A stretch of DNA of 42,179 nucleotides from assembly GCA_947175015.1 (NCBI GenBank), contig CAMWLE010000024.1, positions 1 to 42,179 of the forward strand, given 5' to 3'. This DNA comes from an uncultured bacterium. GTDB taxonomy: Bacteria; Bacillota; Clostridia; Lachnospirales; Lachnospiraceae. The notes below the pieces were generated by a model. The model had not been told where the DNA came from and searched no databases. It saw only the letters and a list, made by a program, of their open reading frames with translations. The translations under genes were made by a program, and so were the position numbers. Of the stretch, positions 16,796 through 24,225 are shown one piece after another (positions within the stretch are counted from its first letter, which is position 1; every line of letters starts with the position of its first letter).

Positions 16796-17149
16796 TCATT
16801 CATGATTCCAATCATATTCCGACTCCAAGCCTTCCGGAATTTCAGTCACATTGACTTCTCTATACAGTATTGCTCCATCCATTGTATAAGCATTAATAAT
16901 CCATTGTTCCGTTGAATAATTCTTATATTGATATACTCTGCCTTCCTTATCACCGTCTACAATACCGATCTGCTCTCCGCACTCCCTTTTAGAAATTGCG
17001 CAATAGGGAATATAGGCCCTATCATCCCAGACAATCGCAGCATAACCTTGCCCCTCCGAAGTCGTCATGTTTGCCAGTTCCTGTTCCGCACAAGCACATA
17101 AAACAAAAAGCATTGTCACCATAAGGGGCAAAACTATCATTTTTCTCAT
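16796..17149 (-). CDS. Small lipoprotein of unknown function
   Basis: A 117-residue product with signal peptide MRKMIVLPLMVTMLFVLCAC, where LCAC is a plausible lipobox, followed by a mature domain of about 97 residues (contains YAAIVWDDRAYIPYCAISKRECG and YQYKNYSTEQWIINAYTMD). The ATG at 17149 has GGAGAG 8 nt upstream. A TTG at 17176 with AGGAGG 4 nt upstream overlaps the stop of the XRE gene (TTGA) and is a credible alternative giving nine more residues. The overlap indicates co-transcription and translational coupling with the XRE regulator. No family recognised; its partner genes suggest an envelope role. Confidence 0.7.
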   Translation of the reverse strand: MRKMIVLPLMVTMLFVLCACAEQELANMTTSEGQGYAAIVWDDRAYIPYCAISKRECGEQIGIVDGDKEGRVYQYKNYSTEQWIINAYTMDGAILYREVNVTEIPEGLESEYDWNHE

Positions 17150-17172
17150 AAATTCTACTCTCCGATTCTTTT

Positions 17173-17391
17173 TCAAGTTTCCTCCTCTTCCTGTACATAT
17201 TCCAGTATATCTCCAGGCTGACAGTCCAATGCCTTACAGATTGCTTCCAGCGTGGAAAAACGCACTGCCTTCGCCTTATTATTTTTCAAAATGGACAGAT
17301 TCGCAAGCGTGAGATCGACCTCGTTGGCAAGTTCTGTCAGACTCATTTTTCGCTTGGCCATCATAACATCCAAATTCACAACAATTCCCAT
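17173..17391 (-). CDS. Small XRE-family (Cro/CI-type, YozG-like) transcriptional regulator
   Basis: The 72-residue protein is almost entirely a helix-turn-helix domain: VNLDVMMAKRKMSLTELANEVDLTLANLSILKNNKAKAVRF with the recognition helix near residues 30-40, ending in the acidic tail VQEEEET. Proteins of this size and sequence are commonly encoded next to DUF2975 membrane proteins, as here. The second ATG (17391) is chosen because AAGGAG is 6 nt from it and only 1 nt from the ATG at 17397. Its stop codon overlaps the alternative TTG start of the small lipoprotein gene. Confidence 0.9.
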   Translation of the reverse strand: MGIVVNLDVMMAKRKMSLTELANEVDLTLANLSILKNNKAKAVRFSTLEAICKALDCQPGDILEYVQEEEET

Positions 17392-17463
17392 TCCCATACT
17401 CCTTTTCCATCAGAAGCAATATCCCAAAGTCTCAACATCATCCGCCCTGTGACGATGCATGCG

Positions 17464-17565
17464 CCTCATGCCAACACACGCTTTATACCTACTCTTACCT
17501 CATGGCAATACAAGCTTCATACCTAATCTAACCTCATGGCAATATAAGCTTTATGCCTGCTCTTG
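17464..17565. repeat. 34-bp tandem repeat x3
   Basis: Three head-to-tail units (17464-17497, 17498-17531, 17532-17565) share CCTCATGxCAAxAxAxGCTT and TATxCCTxxTCT. They fill most of the 208-bp gap between the DUF2975 and XRE genes. There are no spacers of distinct sequence, so it is not a CRISPR array. Confidence 0.85.
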
Positions 17566-17599
17566 CTTTGTAATAGTACCAATTCTGTGTCAAATAATT

Positions 17600-18160
17600 T
17601 TATACCGTCAGATCATTTTCCTGTTTATATTGTACAGCCTCTTCAAACACATAGGCCAACACCTTGCTGAATAGACCTGCAATTACAAACACAAATATCA
17701 CTACCAGCATGGCAATCGTCAAATAAACAATACTCCGTACTATGGACATCACTGCAATAAAAAAACTCCAATTTCCCATTTTCTGCAGGCTCACCACATT
17801 CTCCAGCACAAAACAATTCTCTTCCAGTACCGTTTTGAAAATTTTCCGCAGTTCCCTCAGCAGAACCGATGCCGATACGCCTAACACAAAATAAATAATA
17901 ACCGTTTCTTCATAATGCTCTATTAGATATGGCAGCTGTTTTCCAATAAACTTAATGCTCACAGGCAATGTAACCGTCACCGCAATTCCTGTATAGAACA
18001 TAAAATCCAGCAGATATTTTGTCCATATAGTCAAGTTCTTTCTTTTTTGCTTCAAATCCTTCCCGGAATTTATTTTCTTTTCAACAATTTCCTTTTCAAA
18101 ATTCCTGTTTGTTTCAGAATCCATTTTTCCAGCCGAATCTACTTTCTTATTTATCTTCAT
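17600..18160 (-). CDS. DUF2975 membrane protein
   Basis: A 186-residue protein: charged N-terminus, then four hydrophobic segments (LDFMFYTGIAVTVTLPVSI; VIIYFVLGVSASVLL; WSFFIAVMSIVRSIVYLTIAM; LVVIFVFVIAGLF), matching DUF2975. The family is usually paired with a small XRE regulator, found here just downstream. The ATG at 18160 has GAGGAG 8 nt upstream. The longer in-frame ORF to 18316 is rejected because a near-perfect promoter lies inside it (18237-18265). A sensing or stress role is inferred from the pairing only. Confidence 0.8.
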   Translation of the reverse strand: MKINKKVDSAGKMDSETNRNFEKEIVEKKINSGKDLKQKRKNLTIWTKYLLDFMFYTGIAVTVTLPVSIKFIGKQLPYLIEHYEETVIIYFVLGVSASVLLRELRKIFKTVLEENCFVLENVVSLQKMGNWSFFIAVMSIVRSIVYLTIAMLVVIFVFVIAGLFSKVLAYVFEEAVQYKQENDLTV

Positions 18161-18236
18161 ATAATTAAGCTCCTCACGCCTTTTATTGACCCTTCTGTTT
18201 TCTTTCCTTTTATCTATTTTATCTGTTTGTATAGCA

Positions 18237-18265
18237 AATATACCACCACATAGCATGATTGTCAA
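18237..18265 (-). promoter_or_regulatory. Near-consensus sigma-A promoter for DUF2975-XRE-lipoprotein genes
   Basis: On the minus strand TTGACA (18265-18260), exactly 17 nt, then TATATT (18242-18237). Predicted transcription start is about 70 nt before the DUF2975 ATG. Confidence 0.75.
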
Positions 18266-18476
18266 TAATTTTTTATTGTTTTTCAATAAATATTTATTGA
18301 TAAATGTTCCTTTCATGATATCATAACCACCGGCATTTCCATTCCTCTCACAATATTTTCATTGTCTTAGGAAAAGAAAGCAGAAACATGTACTTAACTG
18401 AACACTGCCAGCAAAAGACGAAAACTGCCCAACATAACCATTCCATTCAGCCAAAGAAAAGTTCAGCAAAATCTAA

Positions 18477-18505
18477 TTGAATTGTGCATGCAATAGTGAT
18501 AAGAT
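18477..18505 (+). promoter_or_regulatory. Sigma-A-type promoter for the 18551 gene
   Basis: TTGAAT (18477-18482), 17-nt spacer, TAAGAT (18500-18505), about 45 bp upstream of the ATG. It is divergent from the DUF2975 promoter. Confidence 0.55.
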
Positions 18506-18550
18506 TATGGTATGTAACAATGAAACAAATCAGAATTATGGAGGTCAGCA

Positions 18551-19006
18551 ATGGACAGCAGCGAAAGGCAATACATTCACAGTCTTTTTGAAACGAAAAA
18601 ATTTATAGAACTTTATCAAGTTCAAACAGAAACCATTAACGAGATGTTATCTATTGATAACCAGATGGATTTCGAGGATTTTTTAGAGAGTGAAGATTTT
18701 ATAGAAGAAGATGTATTTTGGCTTCACTATGCCGTAGTACATGGAGAGAGTTTATTAATCGGCGGATACGAAGAAGATGTCACTGAAAAAATTACAGAAT
18801 TTCTAAAGCAGCAGCTTCCTGACAATATATTTTCTGCAATTCAAGAGCATCTTCAAAACTTATATGTAGATATAGACGAAGAAGATAATCTGGACGAAAA
18901 AATCGGCTTTTGTAATCAATATTTAGCAGATACTAACTACTCGCTTCGGCTTGAATTTGATGATACATATTATGCGGGAGCCTATTTTTTGTCAGTGATA
19001 TCGTAA
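18551..19006 (+). CDS. Acidic protein of unknown function
   Basis: The 151-residue soluble protein is strongly acidic (many Asp/Glu, for example FEDFLESEDFIEEDVFW and VDIDEEDNLDEK), with no signal peptide or membrane segment. Aromatic and acidic content of this kind is common in immunity proteins of contact-dependent or secreted toxins, but no family is recognised and no toxin gene is adjacent. GGAGG precedes the ATG by 8 nt. It shares a short 48-bp gap with the WYL regulator gene downstream and is probably co-transcribed with it. Confidence 0.7.
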   Translation: MDSSERQYIHSLFETKKFIELYQVQTETINEMLSIDNQMDFEDFLESEDFIEEDVFWLHYAVVHGESLLIGGYEEDVTEKITEFLKQQLPDNIFSAIQEHLQNLYVDIDEEDNLDEKIGFCNQYLADTNYSLRLEFDDTYYAGAYFLSVIS

Positions 19007-19054
19007 TAGTAATTTATAAAATACTATATTCCATATACAAGAAAGGGGCTGAAA

Positions 19055-19978
19055 GTGAAACTCGAACGCCTTTATGCCATAACGGTATATCTTCTCAATC
19101 ACGGAAGAACATCTGCAAAGGAATTAGCAAAATATTTTGAAGTATCCACGAGGACAATACAACGGGATATTGATTCATTATGTCTTTCAGGGATTCCCAT
19201 TGCTGCTGTTGCCGGTTCCGCAGGCGGATATGAAATAGCAGAGCGATTTCAGCTGGACAAACAATTTGCCACTTCAGACGATTGTTCTTACATTTTGACT
19301 GCACTACAAGGATTTGTTTCCGCTACTGATGATCAAAAAGTAAAACATACATTAGAAAAAATGTCCTCCGTATTACAGCCGACTGACAATAACGGAATTA
19401 TTTTGGATTTTTCCGTTGTGCGTGAGGGAGATAATATTCTGCTTCAATCGCTGCAATCTGCTGCGCTCCAAAAACGCGCAGTCAATTTTACATATACAAA
19501 TAACAACAACGAAACCCGTACACACAACGTAGAACCAATTGCTGTCATATACAGATGGTATTCATGGTATCTTCTTGCCTATTCCAAAGTAAAAGATGAT
19601 TACCGTACCTACAAACTTGTGCGGATGAGCGATTTAAGCATAACTGATACGCCTTTTATCAAGAAACATGAATCAGCGGATATTATTTTGAAAAAAATAG
19701 ATAAAACTGATTCACGTCAGTATACCACTGTACTTATAAAATGCAGGGAACCGGCAAAATCACGGGTCATAGAATATCTTAAAGGAACCATCATTGAGGA
19801 ATCCGCAAACGGTGACACTTTAATGAGATTGATTGTAGTTGAAAATGAACAATTCTGGATAGGAACATTACTGTCATTAGGCGATAATGTAGAAGTCATC
19901 GAGCCGAAAGAAATCCGCTATAGGCTGCTCAAATCCGCCGAAAAAATTGTCGCATTGTACCATGGTACAAAAGCATGA
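19055..19978 (+). CDS. WYL-domain transcriptional regulator with DeoR-like HTH (YafY/YobV type)
   Basis: A 307-residue regulator. Residues 1-60 form a winged helix (LLNHGRTSAKELAKYFEVSTRTIQRDIDSL), followed by the glycine-rich AGSAGGYEIAERF. Residues about 140-215 are a WYL domain (AVIYRWYSWYLLAYSKVKDDYRTYKLVRM), and a WCX C-terminal extension follows. WYL regulators bind small ligands or nucleic-acid fragments and often control stress or defence genes. Start is GTG at 19055 with AAAGGGG 7 nt upstream. Its targets could be the neighbouring acidic protein and GNAT genes (inference). Confidence 0.92.
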   Translation: MKLERLYAITVYLLNHGRTSAKELAKYFEVSTRTIQRDIDSLCLSGIPIAAVAGSAGGYEIAERFQLDKQFATSDDCSYILTALQGFVSATDDQKVKHTLEKMSSVLQPTDNNGIILDFSVVREGDNILLQSLQSAALQKRAVNFTYTNNNNETRTHNVEPIAVIYRWYSWYLLAYSKVKDDYRTYKLVRMSDLSITDTPFIKKHESADIILKKIDKTDSRQYTTVLIKCREPAKSRVIEYLKGTIIEESANGDTLMRLIVVENEQFWIGTLLSLGDNVEVIEPKEIRYRLLKSAEKIVALYHGTKA

Positions 19979-19989
19979 TACCATAACAT

Positions 19990-20062
19990 CAAAAAGATTC
20001 TGGCAATGGGAATATAACCGAACGCGTTTTGTTCGTTGGTCAATGATTGACAAAATAAAATG
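19990..20062 (+). pseudogene. GNAT gene fragment
   Basis: The segment reads FWQWEYNRTRFVRWSMIDK and closely matches the internal YWQWEYDRKGFVRWSIIDK of the intact GNAT protein encoded at 20136-20699, with nucleotide similarity over about 65 bp. It has no start or further domain. It is either a partial duplication or a remnant of a paralogous acetyltransferase gene once located here. Confidence 0.7.
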
Positions 20063-20081
20063 GATAAACTATGACACCCTG

Positions 20082-20110
20082 TTGTCGTATATGCTGTGAT
20101 ATACTATTCT
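20082..20110 (+). promoter_or_regulatory. Sigma-A-type promoter for the GNAT gene
   Basis: TTGTCG (20082-20087), 17-nt spacer, TATTCT (20105-20110), about 25 bp upstream of the chosen start. Confidence 0.45.
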
Positions 20111-20135
20111 AAAACTAATGAAAAGAGGTATTTCT

Positions 20136-20699
20136 ATGACGAATCCATATGAAAAATGTCCTGTGTTTGAAAACGAAAAGTATCTTCTAAGGTATATTGA
20201 TGCCGGCGATGCGCCCGATTTACTCCTTGTGTATTCTGATGAAAAGGCCTGGCCGATTTTTAACAGCGATAACTGCACAGGGGATTTCCACTGTACATTA
20301 CTGGAACATGTTCAGGACATGATAAAATACTGGCAATGGGAATACGACCGAAAAGGTTTTGTACGATGGTCTATTATTGACAAAAATATTCACCGCGCAG
20401 TCGGAACAATCGAATTATTCAATCGTAAGGCAGATGATTATTTCAATAATTGCGGTCTGCTGCGCCTGGATGTAAGGAGTGATTATGAGTGCCAAAAAGA
20501 GATATTGGAAATACTGTCCCTTATCATACCGTCAACCTTCGAGTTATTTGATTGTCAGATGATTGCAACAAAAGTTCCGCATATTGCCTCCGAACGGAAG
20601 TCAGCCGTAGAAGCGTTACATTTTAAAGCTTCCGAGGAAAAATTAATTGGAGGGCATGATCGAAAAGTATATACAGAGTATTATGTTTTGCAGAAATGA
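20136..20699 (+). CDS. GNAT-family N-acetyltransferase
   Basis: The 187-residue protein has the layout of ribosomal-protein/antibiotic-type GNATs: an N-terminal substrate region (YLLRYIDAGDAPDLLLVYSDEKAWPIF), beta strands FVRWSIID and AVGTIELFNRK, then LLRLDVRSDYECQKEILEIL in the acetyl-CoA binding position, and a C-terminal ALHFKASEEK. The classic RxxGxG/A loop is not obvious, so cofactor binding is atypical. A start at 20136 is preferred to 20118 because AAAGAGG lies 8 nt upstream of it. Substrate unknown. Confidence 0.75.
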   Translation: MTNPYEKCPVFENEKYLLRYIDAGDAPDLLLVYSDEKAWPIFNSDNCTGDFHCTLLEHVQDMIKYWQWEYDRKGFVRWSIIDKNIHRAVGTIELFNRKADDYFNNCGLLRLDVRSDYECQKEILEILSLIIPSTFELFDCQMIATKVPHIASERKSAVEALHFKASEEKLIGGHDRKVYTEYYVLQK

Positions 20700-21053
20700 A
20701 AAACGGGCTGGGCGGCTTCTCCTCTTCCTCCAGCATCCCTTCAACGGCCATTCCTTGTGTTACTAACCCTCATAAGGGCAAAAATAGGGGAAAGAAAAAC
20801 CTGTAACTGATTATAGCACAAAATAAATCAGGCAGGAAGAACTGATTGAAATCGGCAATCTGCAAATGTGGGCAGATGCAGAGGACAGCCTTGAACTATG
20901 GTAATCTTAATTCCCCCGAATTCGGGGGAATTATTTATGAAACTGTGGATTTATACCATTATTTATGATATTATGAAAAAGTAATTGAACAGAAAGCGTG
21001 GATGTGAATTTCCGATGTTAGATGCCCTCTAGTAACAAAGGAGGGTGATGCCC
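20700..21053. other. Gene-poor remnant region
   Basis: No intact gene is visible. A frame without start at about 20832-20904 reads IRQEELIEIGNLQMWADAED and stops, suggesting a gene tail. A minus-strand frame near 20750 begins MAVEGMLEEEEKPPSPFF but is only about 42 codons. The palindrome at 20908-20933 and the leader of the small toxin-like gene (stem-forming near 21025-21045) complete the region. Confidence 0.4.
20908..20933. repeat. 26-bp perfect palindrome
   Basis: The sequence is a perfect palindrome centred on GAATTC with CCCCC/GGGGG arms (20908-20933). As RNA it can form an 11-bp stem with a 4-nt loop. It may be a bidirectional terminator, though no T-tract is adjacent. Confidence 0.7.
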
Positions 21054-21140
21054 ATGAGTACAATAGAAGTCTTGACTTTACTGTTGGTTATCTTTGCGGC
21101 TCTGTCTTACATAGACCATCATAATAACAAAAAGAAATAA
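21054..21140 (+). CDS. Small single-TM peptide, probable type I toxin (holin-like toxin family)
   Basis: A 28-codon ORF encodes MSTIEVLTLLLVIFAALSYI followed by DHHNNKKK: short N-terminus, one membrane segment (about residues 5-20) and a basic tail. This matches the 'putative holin-like toxin' / TxpA-BsrG-Fst class of Firmicute type I toxins. GGAGGG (21040-21045) is 8 nt from the ATG. CCCTC at 21025-21029 can pair with GAGGG at 21041-21045, hiding the ribosome binding site, a known feature of such toxin mRNAs. A strong terminator lies at 21249-21286, and an opposing promoter and terminator frame an antisense RNA over its 3' end. It is too short for routine gene calling. Confidence 0.72.
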   Translation: MSTIEVLTLLLVIFAALSYIDHHNNKKK

Positions 21141-21233
21141 GCATCCCAACCGTCCAAAGTGAAGATGCTTAATTTCTTATAATTTTGTATTTAACTGAGG
21201 GCAATCGGATAAAACACATCCGATAACCTTTCT
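21128..21233 (-). ncRNA. Predicted antisense RNA antitoxin overlapping the small toxin mRNA 3' end
   Basis: A consensus-like minus-strand promoter (21240-21268) would start an RNA near 21233. On the minus strand AAGCATC (21170-21164) pairs with GATGCTT (21145-21139) and is followed by ATTTCTTTTTG, an intrinsic terminator. The resulting RNA of about 105 nt is complementary to the last codons and 3' UTR of the toxin mRNA, the geometry of RatA/SR4/SR5-type antitoxins. An internal ATCGGAT/ATCCGAT hairpin (about 21204-21224) could be the kissing loop. No transcript data are available. Confidence 0.6.
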
Positions 21234-21239
21234 AAGTAA

Positions 21240-21268
21240 ATTATAACGGGAGAGACTTGAAAAATCAA
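21240..21268 (-). promoter_or_regulatory. Promoter of the predicted antisense RNA
   Basis: On the minus strand TTGATT (21268-21263), exactly 17 nt, then the perfect -10 hexamer TATAAT (21245-21240). It overlaps the terminator stem of the convergent toxin mRNA. Confidence 0.7.
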
Positions 21269-21286
21269 GTCTCTCCTTGGTTTTTT
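21249..21286 (+). terminator. Intrinsic terminator of the small toxin mRNA
   Basis: GGAGAGACTTGA (21249-21260), loop AAAA, TCAAGTCTCTCC (21265-21276), then TTGGTTTTTT. A 12-bp perfect stem with a U-tract. Confidence 0.9.
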
Positions 21287-21361
21287 CTGCAAATTATTGA
21301 AAAGAAAAATCTTTAAGAGCGCCTTTAAAATTATTTATTCAATTCCGATGGAAGCCATCCA

Positions 21362-22011
21362 TTATATCTGTAAATCTATAATTCTTCGGTAATTCTTTGC
21401 ATTGTCACAATCCGATACAATTCCTGAATGTGCGTCCGGGCAAAACGGCATCATCTGCCAGTCTTCACTACCACATGCCCCTACTAATAACAACTGTTCA
21501 AAATATGTATCGAAATCACTACCGAGTATATATCCATGTCCCTCACCGTCATCATGGCTAAGATAAACCACTGGTGGATTTGTTTCATTTTTATTCACAT
21601 CAAATGCTATTATATCGCCATTGGGAACACGCATAAAACCCAATTTATGATACCAAACGGCATCATACTCATCATCTTCATTGGTAAAGCATGCTTCTAC
21701 ATAATCTTTTCTTGAACTCTCCGCATTTACAAATTCTTCTAATGATATTAAAAATCTCGCAGAAAAAATTTCATCCAGTTCACTTGGTAATTCAAAATCA
21801 TCTGGTAAAAATGCTGAAAACTCACATTTTTTGAATATTGCAAAAAGAACTCTCTGATCTGTAATGGTAATTTCCTTTCAAGTCTATTTTCAATAGCTTC
21901 CACTTCTGCAATACTTGCCGGCTCCTCTACCACTAATTCTGTTTCAGCACCAATGCTGTCATATGCACTTTTTATTTTTAACAACAGCCCGTCTATCTTT
22001 GGATAATCCAT
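21362..22011 (-). pseudogene. SMI1/KNR4 (SUKH)-like protein gene with a single frameshift
   Basis: Two frames join into one protein of about 216 residues. The first gives MDYPKIDGLLLKIKSAYDS and EPASIAEVEAIENRLERK, the latter matching the N-terminal SUKH motif (ExxIxxxExxL...LPxxxxxF). The second frame resumes after a run of six A (minus strand; T6 at 21827-21832) with FSAFLPDDFELPSELDEIF, and continues to GFMRVPNGDIIAFDVN and the C-terminal stop. One extra base in the run restores the frame. SUKH proteins serve as immunity proteins to contact-dependent toxins or as regulators. The start at 22011 is chosen for AAAGGAGG 7 nt upstream. It may be a true lesion, a phase-variable tract, or an assembly error. 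Confidence 0.75.
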
Positions 22012-22070
22012 GTGCATACCTCCTTTTTTCTCACTTAAATGTAAAATCTATATTTCGATTTATGATTCTT

Positions 22071-22099
22071 GTTATAGTGCAACCAATCTTTTGTTTCAA
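22071..22099 (-). promoter_or_regulatory. Sigma-A-type promoter for the SMI1/KNR4-like gene
   Basis: On the minus strand TTGAAA (22099-22094), 17 nt, TATAAC (22076-22071), about 60 nt upstream of the start at 22011. The remainder of the gap to 22281 shows only a doubtful minus-strand ORF with no ribosome binding site. Confidence 0.55.
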
Positions 22100-22281
22100 G
22101 CTGCAACTCGTGAAATTGTCAATGCTTGGCTCCATCAGCACGAAAGGTAAAAGGACTTTCTCTCCGCCAGGAAGCGGGCGTATCGATTGTGAGCAATCCG
22201 CCATGCCCAGGCTTCCAGGAATTCTATGTGATATTTTCCCATGCCTATTCCGCAGCATGTTCACGCACATGCCTGATCTTA

Positions 22282-22995
22282 TCAAGCGTCAGATTCGTTA
22301 TAAATAGCTGTTCCATTTTGCTCCCTTCTCTCCTTCTCTATTTCTTCCACACATTTACACAGATATTTTCTCCCATCCGCCTTCGCTTTCTCCAAATATA
22401 CATCATAGAGCGGGGAATGAACCTTATGCAGTACGGTCAATGCCGCCATGCGCTGATATTCCTGCAATATAGGATCATATAAGTCTCTGTTCCAGAACAG
22501 TTCCGCATAGTGCGCAGCCTTATCCGGATATATGAACTGCATGGCCAGCAATGCCCTCCGACATACATATTCATCAGGGTCTTCTACAAATGTCAATATC
22601 AGTTCTTTGATCTCAGGCCCACATTCACATCTTGGCAAATAAACCGCAAACTGCCATCTTGCATCCACCTCATCTGTCCTCAGGCTATGCTGACAAAGCA
22701 GACCAAACCACTTCGGATACGCTGCAAGCTCCTCCATCAACAACTCACATTCGTTATCTCGTGCAATTATGTAAATCATTTCATCCAGCAGATGCTTATC
22801 CGCAGTTTCAGGCTCCGTCTCCTGAAGAACTTTGCTGAAAGCTGTATTTATCTTCGGCCATCCGCCATACCAGGTTTCCCACTCCCCGCTGTCCTCATAG
22901 GCACTCTGTCCGGTTAACCTTGCTTCCTGCCATGCTCTGAACTCATTTATATTCTGTAATAATTCTTCCACACATAATTCCTTCATATTCTTCAT
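22282..22995 (-). CDS. HEAT-repeat-like protein of unknown function
   Basis: A 237-residue soluble, mostly helical protein. The central part has regularly spaced helix pairs such as RTDEVDARWQFAVYLP, GPEIKELILTFVEDPDEYVCRRALLAMQFI and YQRMAALTVLHKV that look like HEAT repeats, which act as protein- or nucleic-acid-binding scaffolds. The ATG at 22995 overlaps the TGA of tatD (TGATG), so translation is coupled and the gene is the last of the GNAT-tatD-HEAT operon. The N-terminal FRAWQEARLTGQSAYEDSGEWETWYGGW segment is not recognised. Confidence 0.72.
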   Translation of the reverse strand: MKNMKELCVEELLQNINEFRAWQEARLTGQSAYEDSGEWETWYGGWPKINTAFSKVLQETEPETADKHLLDEMIYIIARDNECELLMEELAAYPKWFGLLCQHSLRTDEVDARWQFAVYLPRCECGPEIKELILTFVEDPDEYVCRRALLAMQFIYPDKAAHYAELFWNRDLYDPILQEYQRMAALTVLHKVHSPLYDVYLEKAKADGRKYLCKCVEEIEKERREQNGTAIYNESDA

Positions 22996-23774
22996 CACAC
23001 CATCTCCATATGATATAACCGCAGCCCATTGTTCCAGGCCGCCTCCCGCACTTCCTCTTCCGTAATCCCCTTAATCTGCGCCAGCTCTGTAATCACATAA
23101 GGAAGATTCAGAGAACTGTTGCGCTTTCCCCGATTGGGCACCGGTGCCAGAAAAGGACAATCTGTTTCCAGAACAATTCTGTCCATGGGAATGTACTCCA
23201 CCGCTTCCTTGAGCTTTTTCGCATTGTTAAAAGTCAGAACACCACCAATTCCAATATAAAACCCCATATCCAGAAATATTTTAGCTGTCTCTTTGGTATA
23301 AGAAAAGCAATGTACCACACCACCTATCTCTCCGGCTTTCTGTGCTATCATAATATCCACCGTATCCCTGGCTGCTTCCCTGGAATGTATCACGACCGGC
23401 AGCCCACATTCCCGCGCCAGCGCCAGCTGACGCGCAAACCATTTCTTCTGCAGCTCCCGCTCCGGTTCGTCCCAGTAATAATCCAACCCAATTTCTCCCA
23501 CCGCCACACATTTCTTCCGACGGCACATTTCCCGAAGCTCCCCAAACGATACCTCGTCCAACTGTGCCGTTTCGCTGGGATGCACTCCCAAAGCAGCATA
23601 AATAAAGCCATACTTTTCCGCCAATTCTATGGTGTGTTTACAGGACGCCAAGCTGCTTCCCACATTCACCACTCTGGCAATTCCCTGTTCTGGCAGTCCA
23701 GCCAGAAGCGCCTCTCTGTCCTCATCAAAAGCCTCATCATCATAATGAGCATGGGTATCAAAAATATCTCTCAT
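22995..23774 (-). CDS. TatD-family metal-dependent hydrolase (3'-5' DNA exonuclease-like)
   Basis: A 259-residue TIM-barrel amidohydrolase-fold enzyme. Metal ligands are visible in FDTHAHYDDEAFD (His8, His10), AVGEIGLDYYWD (Glu), VVIHSREA (His), VVHCFSYTK (His) and LETDCPFLAP (Asp). TatD proteins degrade DNA from the 3' end with Mg2+ and take part in repair and quality control (family knowledge). The ATG at 23774 has AGGATGAG upstream. It lies 3 bp after the GNAT gene and overlaps the HEAT gene start, so the three form one operon. Length and motifs are normal. Confidence 0.93.
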   Translation of the reverse strand: MRDIFDTHAHYDDEAFDEDREALLAGLPEQGIARVVNVGSSLASCKHTIELAEKYGFIYAALGVHPSETAQLDEVSFGELREMCRRKKCVAVGEIGLDYYWDEPERELQKKWFARQLALARECGLPVVIHSREAARDTVDIMIAQKAGEIGGVVHCFSYTKETAKIFLDMGFYIGIGGVLTFNNAKKLKEAVEYIPMDRIVLETDCPFLAPVPNRGKRNSSLNLPYVITELAQIKGITEEEVREAAWNNGLRLYHMEMV

Positions 23775-23777
23775 TTC

Positions 23778-24215
23778 TCATCCTTCTTCCCCAGTTAGAG
23801 ATTTTGAAAATTTATAATGATCATTGTGCATTCCTTCTCTTACATAAAAACGATGTGCATCTGTCCGGAGCTGATTACTGGCACATTCAATCTGAGTACA
23901 GTTATACTGCTTTGCAATATTACAGGCATGTGCAAACATTTCCTTACCTATCCCCTGCTTCCTGTAATCTGCGTCAATCGCAAACTCCATGATTTCCGCT
24001 ATACATTCGGAATGATGCAATTGTCCCTCAAACCGAAGGTTTAAAACCCCAATCACATGACTATCATACTCACATACAAGACAATAATAATGTCTGCTGC
24101 TTAGCTGTTCCTGAAATATTGCAGAAAACTTATCATAAGGCAGTTGTTTTTGCTCCAACTCACAAATCAGATTATAAATCTTCTTACAATCATCCACAGT
24201 TGCTTTCCGGTACAT
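23778..24215 (-). CDS. GNAT-family N-acetyltransferase
   Basis: A 145-residue single-domain GNAT beginning MYRKATVDDCKKIYNLICEL. Strand 4 and the acetyl-CoA loop read IMEFAIDADYRKQGIGKEMF, containing RKQGIG in the RxxGxG/A position. The end (TDAHRFYVREGM) is the usual C-terminal signature of small GNATs. AAGGAGG lies 6 nt before the ATG at 24215, so the upstream Met at 24230 is rejected. It is the first gene of the operon with tatD. Its leader (24226-24342) resembles that of the GNAT gene at 26976-27464. Substrate unknown. Confidence 0.88.
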   Translation of the reverse strand: MYRKATVDDCKKIYNLICELEQKQLPYDKFSAIFQEQLSSRHYYCLVCEYDSHVIGVLNLRFEGQLHHSECIAEIMEFAIDADYRKQGIGKEMFAHACNIAKQYNCTQIECASNQLRTDAHRFYVREGMHNDHYKFSKSLTGEEG

Positions 24216-24225
24216 ATATGCCTCC

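Noticed and set aside
18161..18316. 52-codon N-terminal extension of the DUF2975 protein
   Set aside because: A TTGACA-17-TATATT promoter lies inside it and the downstream ATG has a strong ribosome binding site.
22031..22285. 84-codon minus-strand ORF upstream of the SMI1/KNR4-like gene
   Set aside because: There is no ribosome binding site, it overlaps a clear promoter, and no domain is recognised.
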